64,000 bases of DNA from CAIYPG01 sp903864555 (GTDB taxonomy: Bacteria > Pseudomonadota > Gammaproteobacteria > Burkholderiales > SG8-39), in the NCBI GenBank assembly GCA_947474715.1, contig CANJJT010000003.1:1-64000 (forward strand). Reading direction: 5' to 3'. How positions within the stretch are numbered: position 1 is the first letter of the stretch; every line of letters starts with the position of its first letter. Both the position numbers and the translations under genes were made by a program. The notes under the pieces were generated by a model. That model was not told the origin of the DNA, did no database searches, and saw nothing but the letters and a program-made list of their open reading frames with translations. This document shows positions 52,189-60,420 of the stretch, in pieces.

Positions 52189-53358
52189 TCATGGAGTGCC
52201 CAAGGATGCAAGTCCCAATTGACTGAATAGGCTCTGGAATCTTCCGGTCCAGGTGTGATCCCTCAATGCCCTGATGCGTCCGTTGGCGGCAGTCTCCTCA
52301 CGCATCTGGTCGTCGATAAGGTAATGGCGAACTTTCCGCACGCAGTCTTCCATGGTAGTGAACGTCCCGATCTCTTTTCCAGGCTGGAATAATTCTTGGA
52401 GATCCGGATTGTCGTGGGTGATGTAGAGGCTTCCAGACATCGGAGCGTCAAAATCGCGCATCTTTAAGGCGTAGAAATCGGAACAGTGTCCAATGGTACC
52501 GACACCGAGAATGATCTTTGACTGTGCGAACAATCTGGGCACTTCCTCTGTGTCCAGACGACCAGACTCCCATCCGCTGCCGTAGGCGGTGACCTGAATG
52601 CCGGCTTGCCTCAATGCGATGACCAGGTCGCGCCTGATGCCGTAACAGCCTCCAACAAAGCTCACTTCGTGACATTTCGGGAGGTCCGGCATGGGATGGA
52701 ATATTGCAGGATCGCTCGCTTCAGGGAAAAACAGCGCGGGACATCCCTCTTTCTCATACCACGCCACACATTCCGGTGCGGCTGTCAGGGCAAGATCAAT
52801 ATGGCCAACCAGGCCCAATGTGCCTCCCCATGAGTTTCCGATCCGGGATCCTCGGAACTGGTGTCTGTCATCCATTCCTATGTTGATGATCAACGAATCG
52901 AAGCGTGCGCGAATCTGGTCAAACACAAGCGGATCGATCAGGGTAGACCAGGTCTGCGAAATTACAAGATCCGGAACCCAGCCTTCACTGGCTTCTTGGC
53001 AGATTAGTGTCCACAGTCGCGACGCGTTCTCGTGTCTGCGGATTCTTTCCGGGCGCGGATCATTCTGGCCATAGCTTCCATCTGCCCGGGAGAACAGCCG
53101 GACGTCGCCGAAAGACTGCAGAGCCTGAATGATGCCGCTTCTGTCCTGTTGCTCATCTGTTCCTACAAAGAATATCCGAGGTGCCCCGGAAGCCAATGTC
53201 AGGCTCGGAGTCGGAAGTTTTCGGGAGTGCCTGTTTCGGTAGTGGCGTATCAACCCCGAATATTCAGCGCGCGTGCCACGAGCCTTGATGGCTGCGTTGA
53301 TAGCGTTAATCCAGCCTACGCCCTTCAAGGCGTTCTTGATGCCATTCATGCCAGGCAA
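52189..53358 (-). CDS. CgeB-family glycosyltransferase (2)
   Basis: The 389-residue protein is CgeB-like: IFFVGTDEQQDRSGIIQALQ, LIINIGMDDRHQFRG, HIDLALTAAPECVAWY, EVSFVGGCYGIRRDLVIALR, VTAYGSGWESGR and LKMRDFDAPMSGSLYITHDN. The N-terminal 60 residues are basic and not part of the fold. Begins 18 bases after the FkbM methyltransferase. Substrate unknown. Confidence 0.82.
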   Translation of the reverse strand: MPGMNGIKNALKGVGWINAINAAIKARGTRAEYSGLIRHYRNRHSRKLPTPSLTLASGAPRIFFVGTDEQQDRSGIIQALQSFGDVRLFSRADGSYGQNDPRPERIRRHENASRLWTLICQEASEGWVPDLVISQTWSTLIDPLVFDQIRARFDSLIINIGMDDRHQFRGSRIGNSWGGTLGLVGHIDLALTAAPECVAWYEKEGCPALFFPEASDPAIFHPMPDLPKCHEVSFVGGCYGIRRDLVIALRQAGIQVTAYGSGWESGRLDTEEVPRLFAQSKIILGVGTIGHCSDFYALKMRDFDAPMSGSLYITHDNPDLQELFQPGKEIGTFTTMEDCVRKVRHYLIDDQMREETAANGRIRALRDHTWTGRFQSLFSQLGLASLGTP

Positions 53359-53376
53359 CCGTGCTGCTGGCGTGAT

Positions 53377-54252
53377 TCAGCCTTCGGGCACAAAGAGAAT
53401 GTCCTTGAACTGCTCATTTGCCTGCTCCAAGTCACCAGTCCAATCCAACATCGACCCAGGCTGCTCGCATACCCGGAGACGATAACCTCTGCGAACCAGT
53501 TGCTGCGCCCCTGCCAGGCTTTGTGGCGATCCAGATTCCATCAGTATTGCCGGCCTCCAGGCATCTATGGTCTTGGAGAGTCCCTGTATCACCTTGTCCT
53601 CGAAGTTCTCAGCATCAATCTTGATGAAGTCGGGCTCCAGCCCGAATTCGACGCAAATGTCGTCAGCTGGAACAACCTCAACCTCAACGGGCTGACCGGA
53701 ATGATTGCCGGGCATCGTCATACGGCCGTTGCTCGCGAGGGTGTTCCAGGCGCTGTAACGGGTGCCGAAATCAGCGATTTCAATTTTTGATCGACTGTCA
53801 CCAGCAGCAAGATTCAGCGCTTTGATCTGCGGTGTACTGGCGACATTTCTAGATAGCACGGCGTAGGTCGAGGGTGTGGGTTCGAAGGACACAACCCTTC
53901 CGGAAGCGCCGGCAAGGTGCTGCAGCAGCAGGCTCATGTAACCGAAATGCGCGCCAATGTCGAGAACCGTGTCGCCTGACTTGACCGCCTGCATTAGCAT
54001 CCAGGTGACCGTCTCATCGAACATTCCGTAGGTGTACAAGGCTTCTGAAATGATTTCTGGAAGAATGACGACCATTCTTCCGCCGAAGAACAGGTCAATC
54101 TCTACCGGCCCGGCACCAATTCCCCGACGAGCAGCGGCACGTCGGGCGAACTTCTGGACGCCTGGGTGGAGCAGCTTGGCACCCGGTGCAAGATGCATCG
54201 TCCGGTGGGTTTCGAAAAACTGCTGCTCAAGCTTGCTGGATCGATGGCTCAT
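53377..54252 (-). CDS. FkbM-family methyltransferase
   Basis: The 291-residue protein has the FkbM core: DTVLDIGAHFGYMSLLLQHL (motif I), VVSFEPTPSTYAVLSRNVAS, and DFIKIDAENFEDKVIQGL. Such enzymes O-methylate sugar or polyketide hydroxyls and are common in O-antigen loci, where terminal methylation can cap chains. The N-terminal 80 residues precede the fold. It lies 53 bases after the DUF268 gene. Confidence 0.88.
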   Translation of the reverse strand: MSHRSSKLEQQFFETHRTMHLAPGAKLLHPGVQKFARRAAARRGIGAGPVEIDLFFGGRMVVILPEIISEALYTYGMFDETVTWMLMQAVKSGDTVLDIGAHFGYMSLLLQHLAGASGRVVSFEPTPSTYAVLSRNVASTPQIKALNLAAGDSRSKIEIADFGTRYSAWNTLASNGRMTMPGNHSGQPVEVEVVPADDICVEFGLEPDFIKIDAENFEDKVIQGLSKTIDAWRPAILMESGSPQSLAGAQQLVRRGYRLRVCEQPGSMLDWTGDLEQANEQFKDILFVPEG

Positions 54253-54305
54253 GGGGTTACCGAAGTTTTGCCAATGCTGGTGGAAATTTCCGGCTCGAAC
54301 ATGGC

Positions 54306-55115
54306 CTAGGAAATTTTCGTGAAATGGAACATGCCTAGCCCGAAATCCAGGCCGCCTTGAGTTTCGCGAATGTCCATCGAAAGCACATCCTGCATTTGGG
54401 AGAAACCTCCCGGAACATCAACCATCGCCACTTTCACGAGATGAAGGGGGCTGAAAAGCCTCTTTACCTCCTGTGGTGAAAAAACCCTTAATCCGTTGAA
54501 CGATACTCTGGAGCGTCCAATCGGTACCGAAATATAGGCGTGACCGCCTGGCGCCAGAACTCGTGATATTTCGCAGCAGGCGGCTTCAGCTCCCTTGGGG
54601 TCAAGGGGGTCACCATATCTTCCCAAGCCGACGTGTTCTATGACATGAAGGCAGGAAAGTGACTCGATCGTGTTATCCCGGAAAGGGAGGCTGGTTATGG
54701 TTGCCCCGATTCCCTGGTAATTTGGAATGGTGAGGAATAGCGGCCTGAAATCGACAAACAAAACATTGCTGATTGTCGTGAGCAGACCGACAAAATTCAC
54801 ATCCGATGCGATATCCACATGACGTGCAGGAGCCGAATCCTTGATTAGCCTGAATGCCCAGATGGCCTGATGGAAGTAATGGGTATCGATGCCTGTGCTG
54901 GATTGTCGGTCGTTCAGGCAAGGGTACAAGTCAAGCAAGTCCGCCTTCCCCCCGGCCCGCCGGAAGCGGCGCAGATCCCCGAAGAAGCCTACATATCGCG
55001 CTACCACCGACAGATCCAGCCTCCATGAAAGTGCTGAACCTATTCGCATCGCTGCTAGAAACAGTCGTTTCAGTCCGGGATGGGCCTTGATTCGGGCTCG
55101 AAGTGTTGAAATCAT
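54306..55115 (-). CDS. DUF268-like methyltransferase-fold protein
   Basis: The 269-residue protein shows a methyltransferase-like fold: HVDIASDVNFVGLLTTI in place of motif I, FVDFRPLF, SLPFRDNTIESLSCLHVIEH and EISRVLAPGGHAYISVPIG. The absence of a GxGxG SAM loop and the overall pattern match DUF268. Catalytic activity is uncertain. Its ATG is coupled to the stop of a small ORF (TGATG). Confidence 0.75.
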   Translation of the reverse strand: MISTLRARIKAHPGLKRLFLAAMRIGSALSWRLDLSVVARYVGFFGDLRRFRRAGGKADLLDLYPCLNDRQSSTGIDTHYFHQAIWAFRLIKDSAPARHVDIASDVNFVGLLTTISNVLFVDFRPLFLTIPNYQGIGATITSLPFRDNTIESLSCLHVIEHVGLGRYGDPLDPKGAEAACCEISRVLAPGGHAYISVPIGRSRVSFNGLRVFSPQEVKRLFSPLHLVKVAMVDVPGGFSQMQDVLSMDIRETQGGLDFGLGMFHFTKIS

Positions 55116-55348
55116 CAGTTTCGTGTATCCACATCGGTCAATTCCCCGGTCGCATCCGCCGGAAGTACGAAATCTTTATCAGTTTTACGATCCTGACCTT
55201 CAGGTTTCAGCGTTTTTACGAAAACCATGGAATACGACGGTTTAAATGCACTGGATATGCCCTTCAACATCAAGGCAAGTTTTTCGTCTGAACTAAAAAA
55301 ATGCCGTACGGAAGCCAACGCGGGATTGATCACCTGAATATTCGACAT
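55115..55348 (-). CDS. small ORF between wzx and the DUF268 gene
   Basis: A 77-residue frame from the ATG at 55348 starts 14 bases after the flippase stop and ends coupled (TGATG) to the next gene, which suggests it is translated. The sequence (EKLALMLKGISSAFKPSYSM, VFVKTLKPEGQDRKTDKDF) resembles the C-terminal tail of class I methyltransferases. It could be a remnant of a truncated enzyme or a genuine small protein. I recognise no family. Confidence 0.5.
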   Translation of the reverse strand: MSNIQVINPALASVRHFFSSDEKLALMLKGISSAFKPSYSMVFVKTLKPEGQDRKTDKDFVLPADATGELTDVDTRN

Positions 55349-55362
55349 GATAACAAGGCTGC

Positions 55363-56655
55363 TCAAGCGGCTGACTGTCGATTGACGAAAAGTACTGCGC
55401 CCAGATAACACAGACTTGATGCCACAAGGGCAAAGCACATGCCCGCAAGGCCAAGGTTGGGCACCATCACCAGCCCTGTTGCAAACAGGGCCAAAACCTG
55501 GATGAACTTCGGCAATATGTACTGGCGGCTCCGGCTCTGGGAGAGGCCTCGTAATACCAACAACTGGGCCATGCTGGCCACTCCCAAGGCCGCACTCAAT
55601 ATCCAGAGTACGCCGGAGTGGTATGAGAAGGCAGGATTGGTGAGTAGCAAAACCAGTGGTTCTGCAAACAACGCCATACTCAATACAATGAGGCTGAGCA
55701 CTATGCTATATGCTGCGATCGCGTATGCAAGAAGCCGTGCGCTGGAGGCAACCTGGGCACTTGAGCCGCCACCAGCACGGTCAAAAATAATTGGAACGAG
55801 GTATTGGTTGGTCATGCCTATGAACAATGCGACTGGTGCATTCGCGATCTGGATCATGGCTGCATAGATGCCTACCGTATGGGTATCCTCGAATACCATC
55901 AATAGCCAGCGATCTGCATAGGCTCCCAACCAGGCGAAACCTGCAAAGATGACGTAGGGAAGCCCATAGGCAAACAGCTCCGCACGCCGTTTCTGCCTGA
56001 TTTCCTGGCTGAAATTCGTTGATTTGAGGGACGGCAGCAGGTCGGGTTGCTGATGCAGGAACGAAGCTTGCGCCACCATGATGATGATTGAGGCGAGGCT
56101 GAATCCGACCAGCGCAGAATCGGCGCTAATCCCCAGAGCGGCCATTGCAAGCAGTGCCAAGCCCAGGCGCAACCATACGTCGCCTGCCTGGAAAATGGCA
56201 ACCGGCCTCCGCTGCCGCATTGCCGTCTGCAGAGAGCTCAGCGTCGAATTGATGCCACTGAATATTCCGAGGATGGCTGCAGTGGCAATCAGTATTCCCC
56301 AGCGTGATTCTCCGAAAAGCATGTTCAGAAAGCCGACAGAAAACGCAACGCAGGCGATGGAAAAAAACAGGAGAAGGTGCGCCTTCCGCAGGAAGTGGAA
56401 TAGCAGCCCGAGTTCCTGGCGTTCGCGGAAGATTGACAGGTAGCGTAAAGCCGTCTGCTCCACCGGTCCGTATATAAACATGTGCAGTATTCCAGCGGCA
56501 CTCAATCCCAGTGCGAGTCGGCCATATTCTGCGGGCCCAAGCTGGTCAGTCAGCATTTTGATCGCAGCGAATGCACCAATAAGCCCCAGCCCCTGGCCGA
56601 GTGCGACCCAGCAGGCTTCAGCGCCACCACGACGAAGGCGGTCAGGAATTTTCAT
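55363..56655 (-). CDS. wzx: oligosaccharide flippase Wzx
   Basis: The protein is 430 residues from the ATG at 56655. An in-frame start at 56724 adds only a hydrophilic head. It is polytopic with about twelve hydrophobic segments, an MVN/MATE-like polysaccharide_synt fold, LGPAEYGRLALGLSAAGI near the start and GLPYVIFAGFAWLGAYADRW in the middle. It should flip undecaprenyl-linked O-units to the periplasm, the partner step to a Wzy polymerase that is not found here. A gap of 142 bases separates it from the upstream dehydrogenase gene and holds nothing recognisable. Confidence 0.87.
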   Translation of the reverse strand: MKIPDRLRRGGAEACWVALGQGLGLIGAFAAIKMLTDQLGPAEYGRLALGLSAAGILHMFIYGPVEQTALRYLSIFRERQELGLLFHFLRKAHLLLFFSIACVAFSVGFLNMLFGESRWGILIATAAILGIFSGINSTLSSLQTAMRQRRPVAIFQAGDVWLRLGLALLAMAALGISADSALVGFSLASIIIMVAQASFLHQQPDLLPSLKSTNFSQEIRQKRRAELFAYGLPYVIFAGFAWLGAYADRWLLMVFEDTHTVGIYAAMIQIANAPVALFIGMTNQYLVPIIFDRAGGGSSAQVASSARLLAYAIAAYSIVLSLIVLSMALFAEPLVLLLTNPAFSYHSGVLWILSAALGVASMAQLLVLRGLSQSRSRQYILPKFIQVLALFATGLVMVPNLGLAGMCFALVASSLCYLGAVLFVNRQSAA

Positions 56656-56797
56656 GCGCGGGTGTTTGGGCCAGCGCAATTCGGAGGGGCGGGAGACGAT
56701 AGTTGCGAGGCCGATGATTTGCATGCGGAAGATTGCGACGTATCCACCTCTGCCGGCTTGTCAGATTTGAGTCGGCGGCTTGACGAGGGGATAACAT

Positions 56798-58084
56798 TCA
56801 AAGTCGCCATGCTTTCAACCCTGCTTTTCTCGCCAAGTCCAGGTCAAAAGCGGACTTCACATCGATGAAGGCTCCTCCGGCGAGATTCACCTTCACGAGG
56901 ATTTCGTCAAACGGCATGTTCAAATAATCCTCGTGAGCAACACACACCACGAGTGCGTCAGCACGTGGCATGTCGTCCCATGTACATAACTCGATTCCGT
57001 ACTCCCGAGCAGCTTCAGCCGGGTCAGCCAGAGGATCATGCACCGATACCTTGCATCCGTAATCCTGCAGTTCGGCGATCACATCGACAACCCTGGAGTT
57101 TCGAAGGTCTGCGCAATTTTCCTTGAATGTGAGCCCAAGCACGTTCACACTGGCGCCCCGTATTGCCGATCCCGCCTTCAGCATGGTTTTGACGGTTTTC
57201 TCCGCAATAAACTTTCCCATGCCATCATTGATGCGCCGGCCTGCCAGAATGACCTGGGGATGGTATCCCACCATTTCTGCCTTGTGGGTCAGGTAGTAGG
57301 GATCAACGCCGATGCAATGGCCTCCTACCAGCCCGGGTCTGAAAGGAATGAAATTCCATTTTGTGCCGGCTGCCTGCAAGACCTCTGTGGTGTCGACGTC
57401 CAGTCGATCAAAGATAATCGCCAGTTCGTTCATCAGCGCGATATTGAGGTCTCTCTGCGTGTTCTCGATGACTTTTGCAGCTTCCGCGACCTTGATGCTG
57501 GAGGCCCGGAACGTTCCGGCCCGTACGATAGATGAGTACAGCTGGTCGACCTTGGCAAGCGTGGCCTGGTCATCACCTGCCACCACCTTGACGATCGAAG
57601 TCAGCGTGTGTTGCCTGTCTCCCGGATTGATACGTTCCGGCGAATAGCCAACGTGAAAATCCTGGCGCCACTTCAGTCCCGAATGCCGTTCCAGTACCGG
57701 GATACATACTTCCTCGGTCGCACCTGGATACACGGTAGATTCATAGACCACGGTAGTACCCCGGCGCATCCGGCCGCCTGCAATCTCGCTTGCACCGATC
57801 AGCGGTCCGAAATCGGGATTGTGTGCTGCGTCTACAGGCGTGGGAACAGCGATGACGATGAAGTCTGCCGCCGAGAGGCGGGCTGCATCATCGGTGAACT
57901 CGATCTTTCCGTGGAGGGATCGCAGCGTTTCACTGTCTATCTGTCCTGCAGGGTCCATACCCCGCGATAAAGCCTCGATCTTGGCATTTGAGATGTCAAA
58001 GCCGATGGTGTGATACTCATGTGCAAATGCAGTCGCCAGTGGCAGTCCGACATAGCCGAGTCCTATGACAGCGACAGTGGTCAT
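56798..58084 (-). CDS. UDP-N-acetylhexosamine 6-dehydrogenase (TviB/WbpA-like)
   Basis: The 428-residue enzyme has the UDP-glucose/GDP-mannose dehydrogenase layout: VIGLGYVGLPLATAF at residues 6-20, VYESTVYPGATEEVCIPVLE, the KVIENTQRDLNIALMNELAI helix, and GGHCIGVDPYYLTHKAEMVG with the catalytic Cys. The VDAAHNPDFGPL and YSPERINPGD patterns fit the TviB/WbpA group, which oxidises UDP-GlcNAc/GalNAc at C6 to the uronic acid. This would supply a carboxylate for the AsnB-type amidotransferases. It begins 55 bases after rfbD. Confidence 0.9.
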   Translation of the reverse strand: MTTVAVIGLGYVGLPLATAFAHEYHTIGFDISNAKIEALSRGMDPAGQIDSETLRSLHGKIEFTDDAARLSAADFIVIAVPTPVDAAHNPDFGPLIGASEIAGGRMRRGTTVVYESTVYPGATEEVCIPVLERHSGLKWRQDFHVGYSPERINPGDRQHTLTSIVKVVAGDDQATLAKVDQLYSSIVRAGTFRASSIKVAEAAKVIENTQRDLNIALMNELAIIFDRLDVDTTEVLQAAGTKWNFIPFRPGLVGGHCIGVDPYYLTHKAEMVGYHPQVILAGRRINDGMGKFIAEKTVKTMLKAGSAIRGASVNVLGLTFKENCADLRNSRVVDVIAELQDYGCKVSVHDPLADPAEAAREYGIELCTWDDMPRADALVVCVAHEDYLNMPFDEILVKVNLAGGAFIDVKSAFDLDLARKAGLKAWRL

Positions 58085-58139
58085 GAAGTAATCCTTGCCG
58101 AACCAGGTCTCTGGAAGGGAGCCTGCGGATGAATCGTCA

Positions 58140-59003
58140 TCATTTGAGCATACCCATCTTCATCGATTTCAGGACCCGTCTCGCTTCGTCATCCCAGCTC
58201 GGAGGAGTGCAGCCATAAACCAAATTCAGTCGACTGCAGTCCAGGATGGAGTTCGCGGGCCTTGTGGCTGCCGTCGGATACTCCAGGCTTGGAATCGGCT
58301 GAATGCGATCTGGATCATGACCACATTCGGCGGCAATCAGCCGGGCAAACCCATGCCAGGACGTATGGCCTGATGTGCTGAGATGGAAGGTTCCCTCCTG
58401 TTTGGCGTCTTGCCGGAGAACGTCGCGGGTGAGATTCGCAATGGTGGCAGTGGAAGTCGGGGCACCGATCTGGTCATTCACAACCTTGAGCAAAGGACGT
58501 TCCCGCAGCAGCCGCAGCATGGTCAGCAGGAAGTTGCTGCCCCGAACGCCATACACCCAGCTCGTCCGGAAGATCAGGTGCCGGCAACCGGAGGCGCGGA
58601 TGGCATCTTCGCCATCGAGTTTTGTTCTGCCGTACACATTGAGTGGGGCGGGAGCATCTGATTCCAGGTAACTTCCCGATTTCTTGCCGTCGAAAACGTA
58701 GTCGGTGGAGTAATGCACAAGCAATGCACCAAGCTTACCGGCCTCTTCGGCAAGTATCATGGGGCCAATGCAGTTGACCCGGTGAGCAAGCTCGGGCTCG
58801 GCTTCGGCCTTGTCTACAGCCGTGTACGCAGCGGCATTGACGATGACATTGGGGCGATGTGACGCAATGAAACCCCGCATGCCTGCAGGATCATCCAGGT
58901 TCATCGCTTGCCTGTCGGTGAGGATGACCTTTCCCAATGAGCTGAGGATGGTACCCAGTTCACTCCCTAGCTGTCCTGATTGCCCTGTCACCAGAATGTT
59001 CAA
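58140..59003 (-). CDS. rfbD: dTDP-4-dehydrorhamnose reductase
   Basis: The 287-residue SDR performs the last step to dTDP-L-rhamnose. It shows NILVTGQSGQLGSELG, NAAAYTAVDKAE, HYSTDYVFDGKKSGSY and the catalytic YGRTKLDGE (YxxxK). RfbB, RfbA and RfbC are immediately upstream, and its start overlaps the rfbC stop by 4 bases. Confidence 0.96.
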   Translation of the reverse strand: MNILVTGQSGQLGSELGTILSSLGKVILTDRQAMNLDDPAGMRGFIASHRPNVIVNAAAYTAVDKAEAEPELAHRVNCIGPMILAEEAGKLGALLVHYSTDYVFDGKKSGSYLESDAPAPLNVYGRTKLDGEDAIRASGCRHLIFRTSWVYGVRGSNFLLTMLRLLRERPLLKVVNDQIGAPTSTATIANLTRDVLRQDAKQEGTFHLSTSGHTSWHGFARLIAAECGHDPDRIQPIPSLEYPTAATRPANSILDCSRLNLVYGCTPPSWDDEARRVLKSMKMGMLK

Positions 59004-59542
59004 TCGAATACCTCGGCGTCAGCCAGTGCCAAGCCCTGCTGGTCCTTGGCCGATAGGATGGGGTGGGACAGCAACGGCCACTGGATGCCTATGGTGGCAT
59101 CGTTCCAGATGATGGATCGCTCGTGTTCCGGGGCGTAAAAATCCGTGGTCTTGTATAGAACTTCGGCAAACTCGCTGATGACACAAAATCCGTGGGCAAA
59201 TCCGACCGGGACCCAGAGCGAGTTATGCGCCGCGGCCGTAAGCATGACCCCCGCCCATTTCCCGAAGTGTGGGGAGTTCCTGCGAATGTCCACGGCCACA
59301 TCAAAAATGGTCCCTGAGAGAACGCGAACCAGTTTTCCTTGCGGCTGCCCGATCTGATAATGCAAGCCGCGCAGCACCCCTTGGGCTGATCTTGAGTGAT
59401 TGTCCTGAACAAAGTCGGCTTCAATGCCGGCCTCACTGAAGGCTCGCTGATTCCAGCTTTCGAAAAAAAAGCCTCTTGCATCGCCAAACACCCTGGGCTC
59501 GACAAGGAGTACTTCGGGCAACGTGGTGGACGTAAGCTTCAT
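59000..59542 (-). CDS. rfbC: dTDP-4-dehydrorhamnose 3,5-epimerase
   Basis: The 180-residue cupin-fold epimerase has LLVEPRVFGDARGFFFESWN, the VQDNHSRSAQGVLRGLHYQ block with the catalytic His, PQGKLVRVLSGTIFDVAVDI, and VPVGFAHGFCVISEFAEVLY. It epimerises C3 and C5 of the dTDP-4-keto sugar. The gap to rfbA is 2 bases. Confidence 0.97.
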   Translation of the reverse strand: MKLTSTTLPEVLLVEPRVFGDARGFFFESWNQRAFSEAGIEADFVQDNHSRSAQGVLRGLHYQIGQPQGKLVRVLSGTIFDVAVDIRRNSPHFGKWAGVMLTAAAHNSLWVPVGFAHGFCVISEFAEVLYKTTDFYAPEHERSIIWNDATIGIQWPLLSHPILSAKDQQGLALADAEVFD

Positions 59543-59544
59543 CT

Positions 59545-60420
59545 TTAGAGACCTGTTTCAGTAAGCAGTGAAAGCAGGTAATTCCCATATCCGCTGTTGC
59601 GCAGGGGCGTCGCAAGCGATTCCAGTTGTTGGGAGCTGATCCAGCCGGCCCGCCAGGCAATTTCCTCGGGGCAGCAGATCTTGAGTCCCTGGCGCCGTTC
59701 TATGGTCTGGATGAATTGTCCGGCTTCCAGAAGCGTGTCGTGGGTTCCGGTATCCAGCCATGCCATGCCGCGACCGAGTGAAACGACATCCAGCCTGTTG
59801 TTGGCGAGGTAGCTTCGGTTGACATCGGTTATCTCCAGTTCGCCCCGCGGCGATGGTTTCAACGATTTTGCAATGGAGACCACGTCGTTGTCGTAGAAAT
59901 ACAATCCCGTAACCGCGAATCTGGACTTGGGCACGACGGGCTTTTCTTCCAGACTGATGGCCACGCCATTCCTGTCGTATTCGACCACGCCATATCGTTG
60001 TGGGTCAGTCACCGGATAGGCAAAGACGGTGGCTCCGACTTGCTTTGATGCAGCATGTTGCATTGCCCGTGCCAGTTCGTGGCCATAAAAAATATTGTCT
60101 CCAAGGACCAGTGCGCAGGGTGATCTGCCAATAAACTGCTCCCCGATGATAAACGCTTGCGCAAGACCCTCCGGCTGGGGTTGAACCGCGTACGTCAGGT
60201 TGATGCCCCATCGCTCACCGTCACCAAGAAGTTGCTGGAATCGTGGCGTGTCGTCGGGGGTGGAGATGAGCAGTATGTCGCGTATGCCTGCCAGCATGAG
60301 TGTCGACAGCGGGTAATAAACCATGGGCTTGTCGTAAATCGGCAGCAACTGCTTTGAAATGACCTGCGTGACCGGATAGAGGCGGGTGCCTGAGCCGCCT
60401 GCCAGAAGGATGCCTTTCAT
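59545..60420 (-). CDS. rfbA: glucose-1-phosphate thymidylyltransferase
   Basis: The 291-residue enzyme starts at ATG 60420 (MKGILLAGGSGTRLYPVT), overlapping the rfbB stop by 4 bases; an in-frame start at 60489 lies inside rfbB. The nucleotide-binding signature GGSGTRLYPVT, YPLSTLMLAGIRDILLIST, ALVLGDNIFYGH and GLYFYDNDVVSIAKSLKPS are all typical. It makes dTDP-glucose from glucose-1-phosphate and dTTP. Confidence 0.97.
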   Translation of the reverse strand: MKGILLAGGSGTRLYPVTQVISKQLLPIYDKPMVYYPLSTLMLAGIRDILLISTPDDTPRFQQLLGDGERWGINLTYAVQPQPEGLAQAFIIGEQFIGRSPCALVLGDNIFYGHELARAMQHAASKQVGATVFAYPVTDPQRYGVVEYDRNGVAISLEEKPVVPKSRFAVTGLYFYDNDVVSIAKSLKPSPRGELEITDVNRSYLANNRLDVVSLGRGMAWLDTGTHDTLLEAGQFIQTIERRQGLKICCPEEIAWRAGWISSQQLESLATPLRNSGYGNYLLSLLTETGL

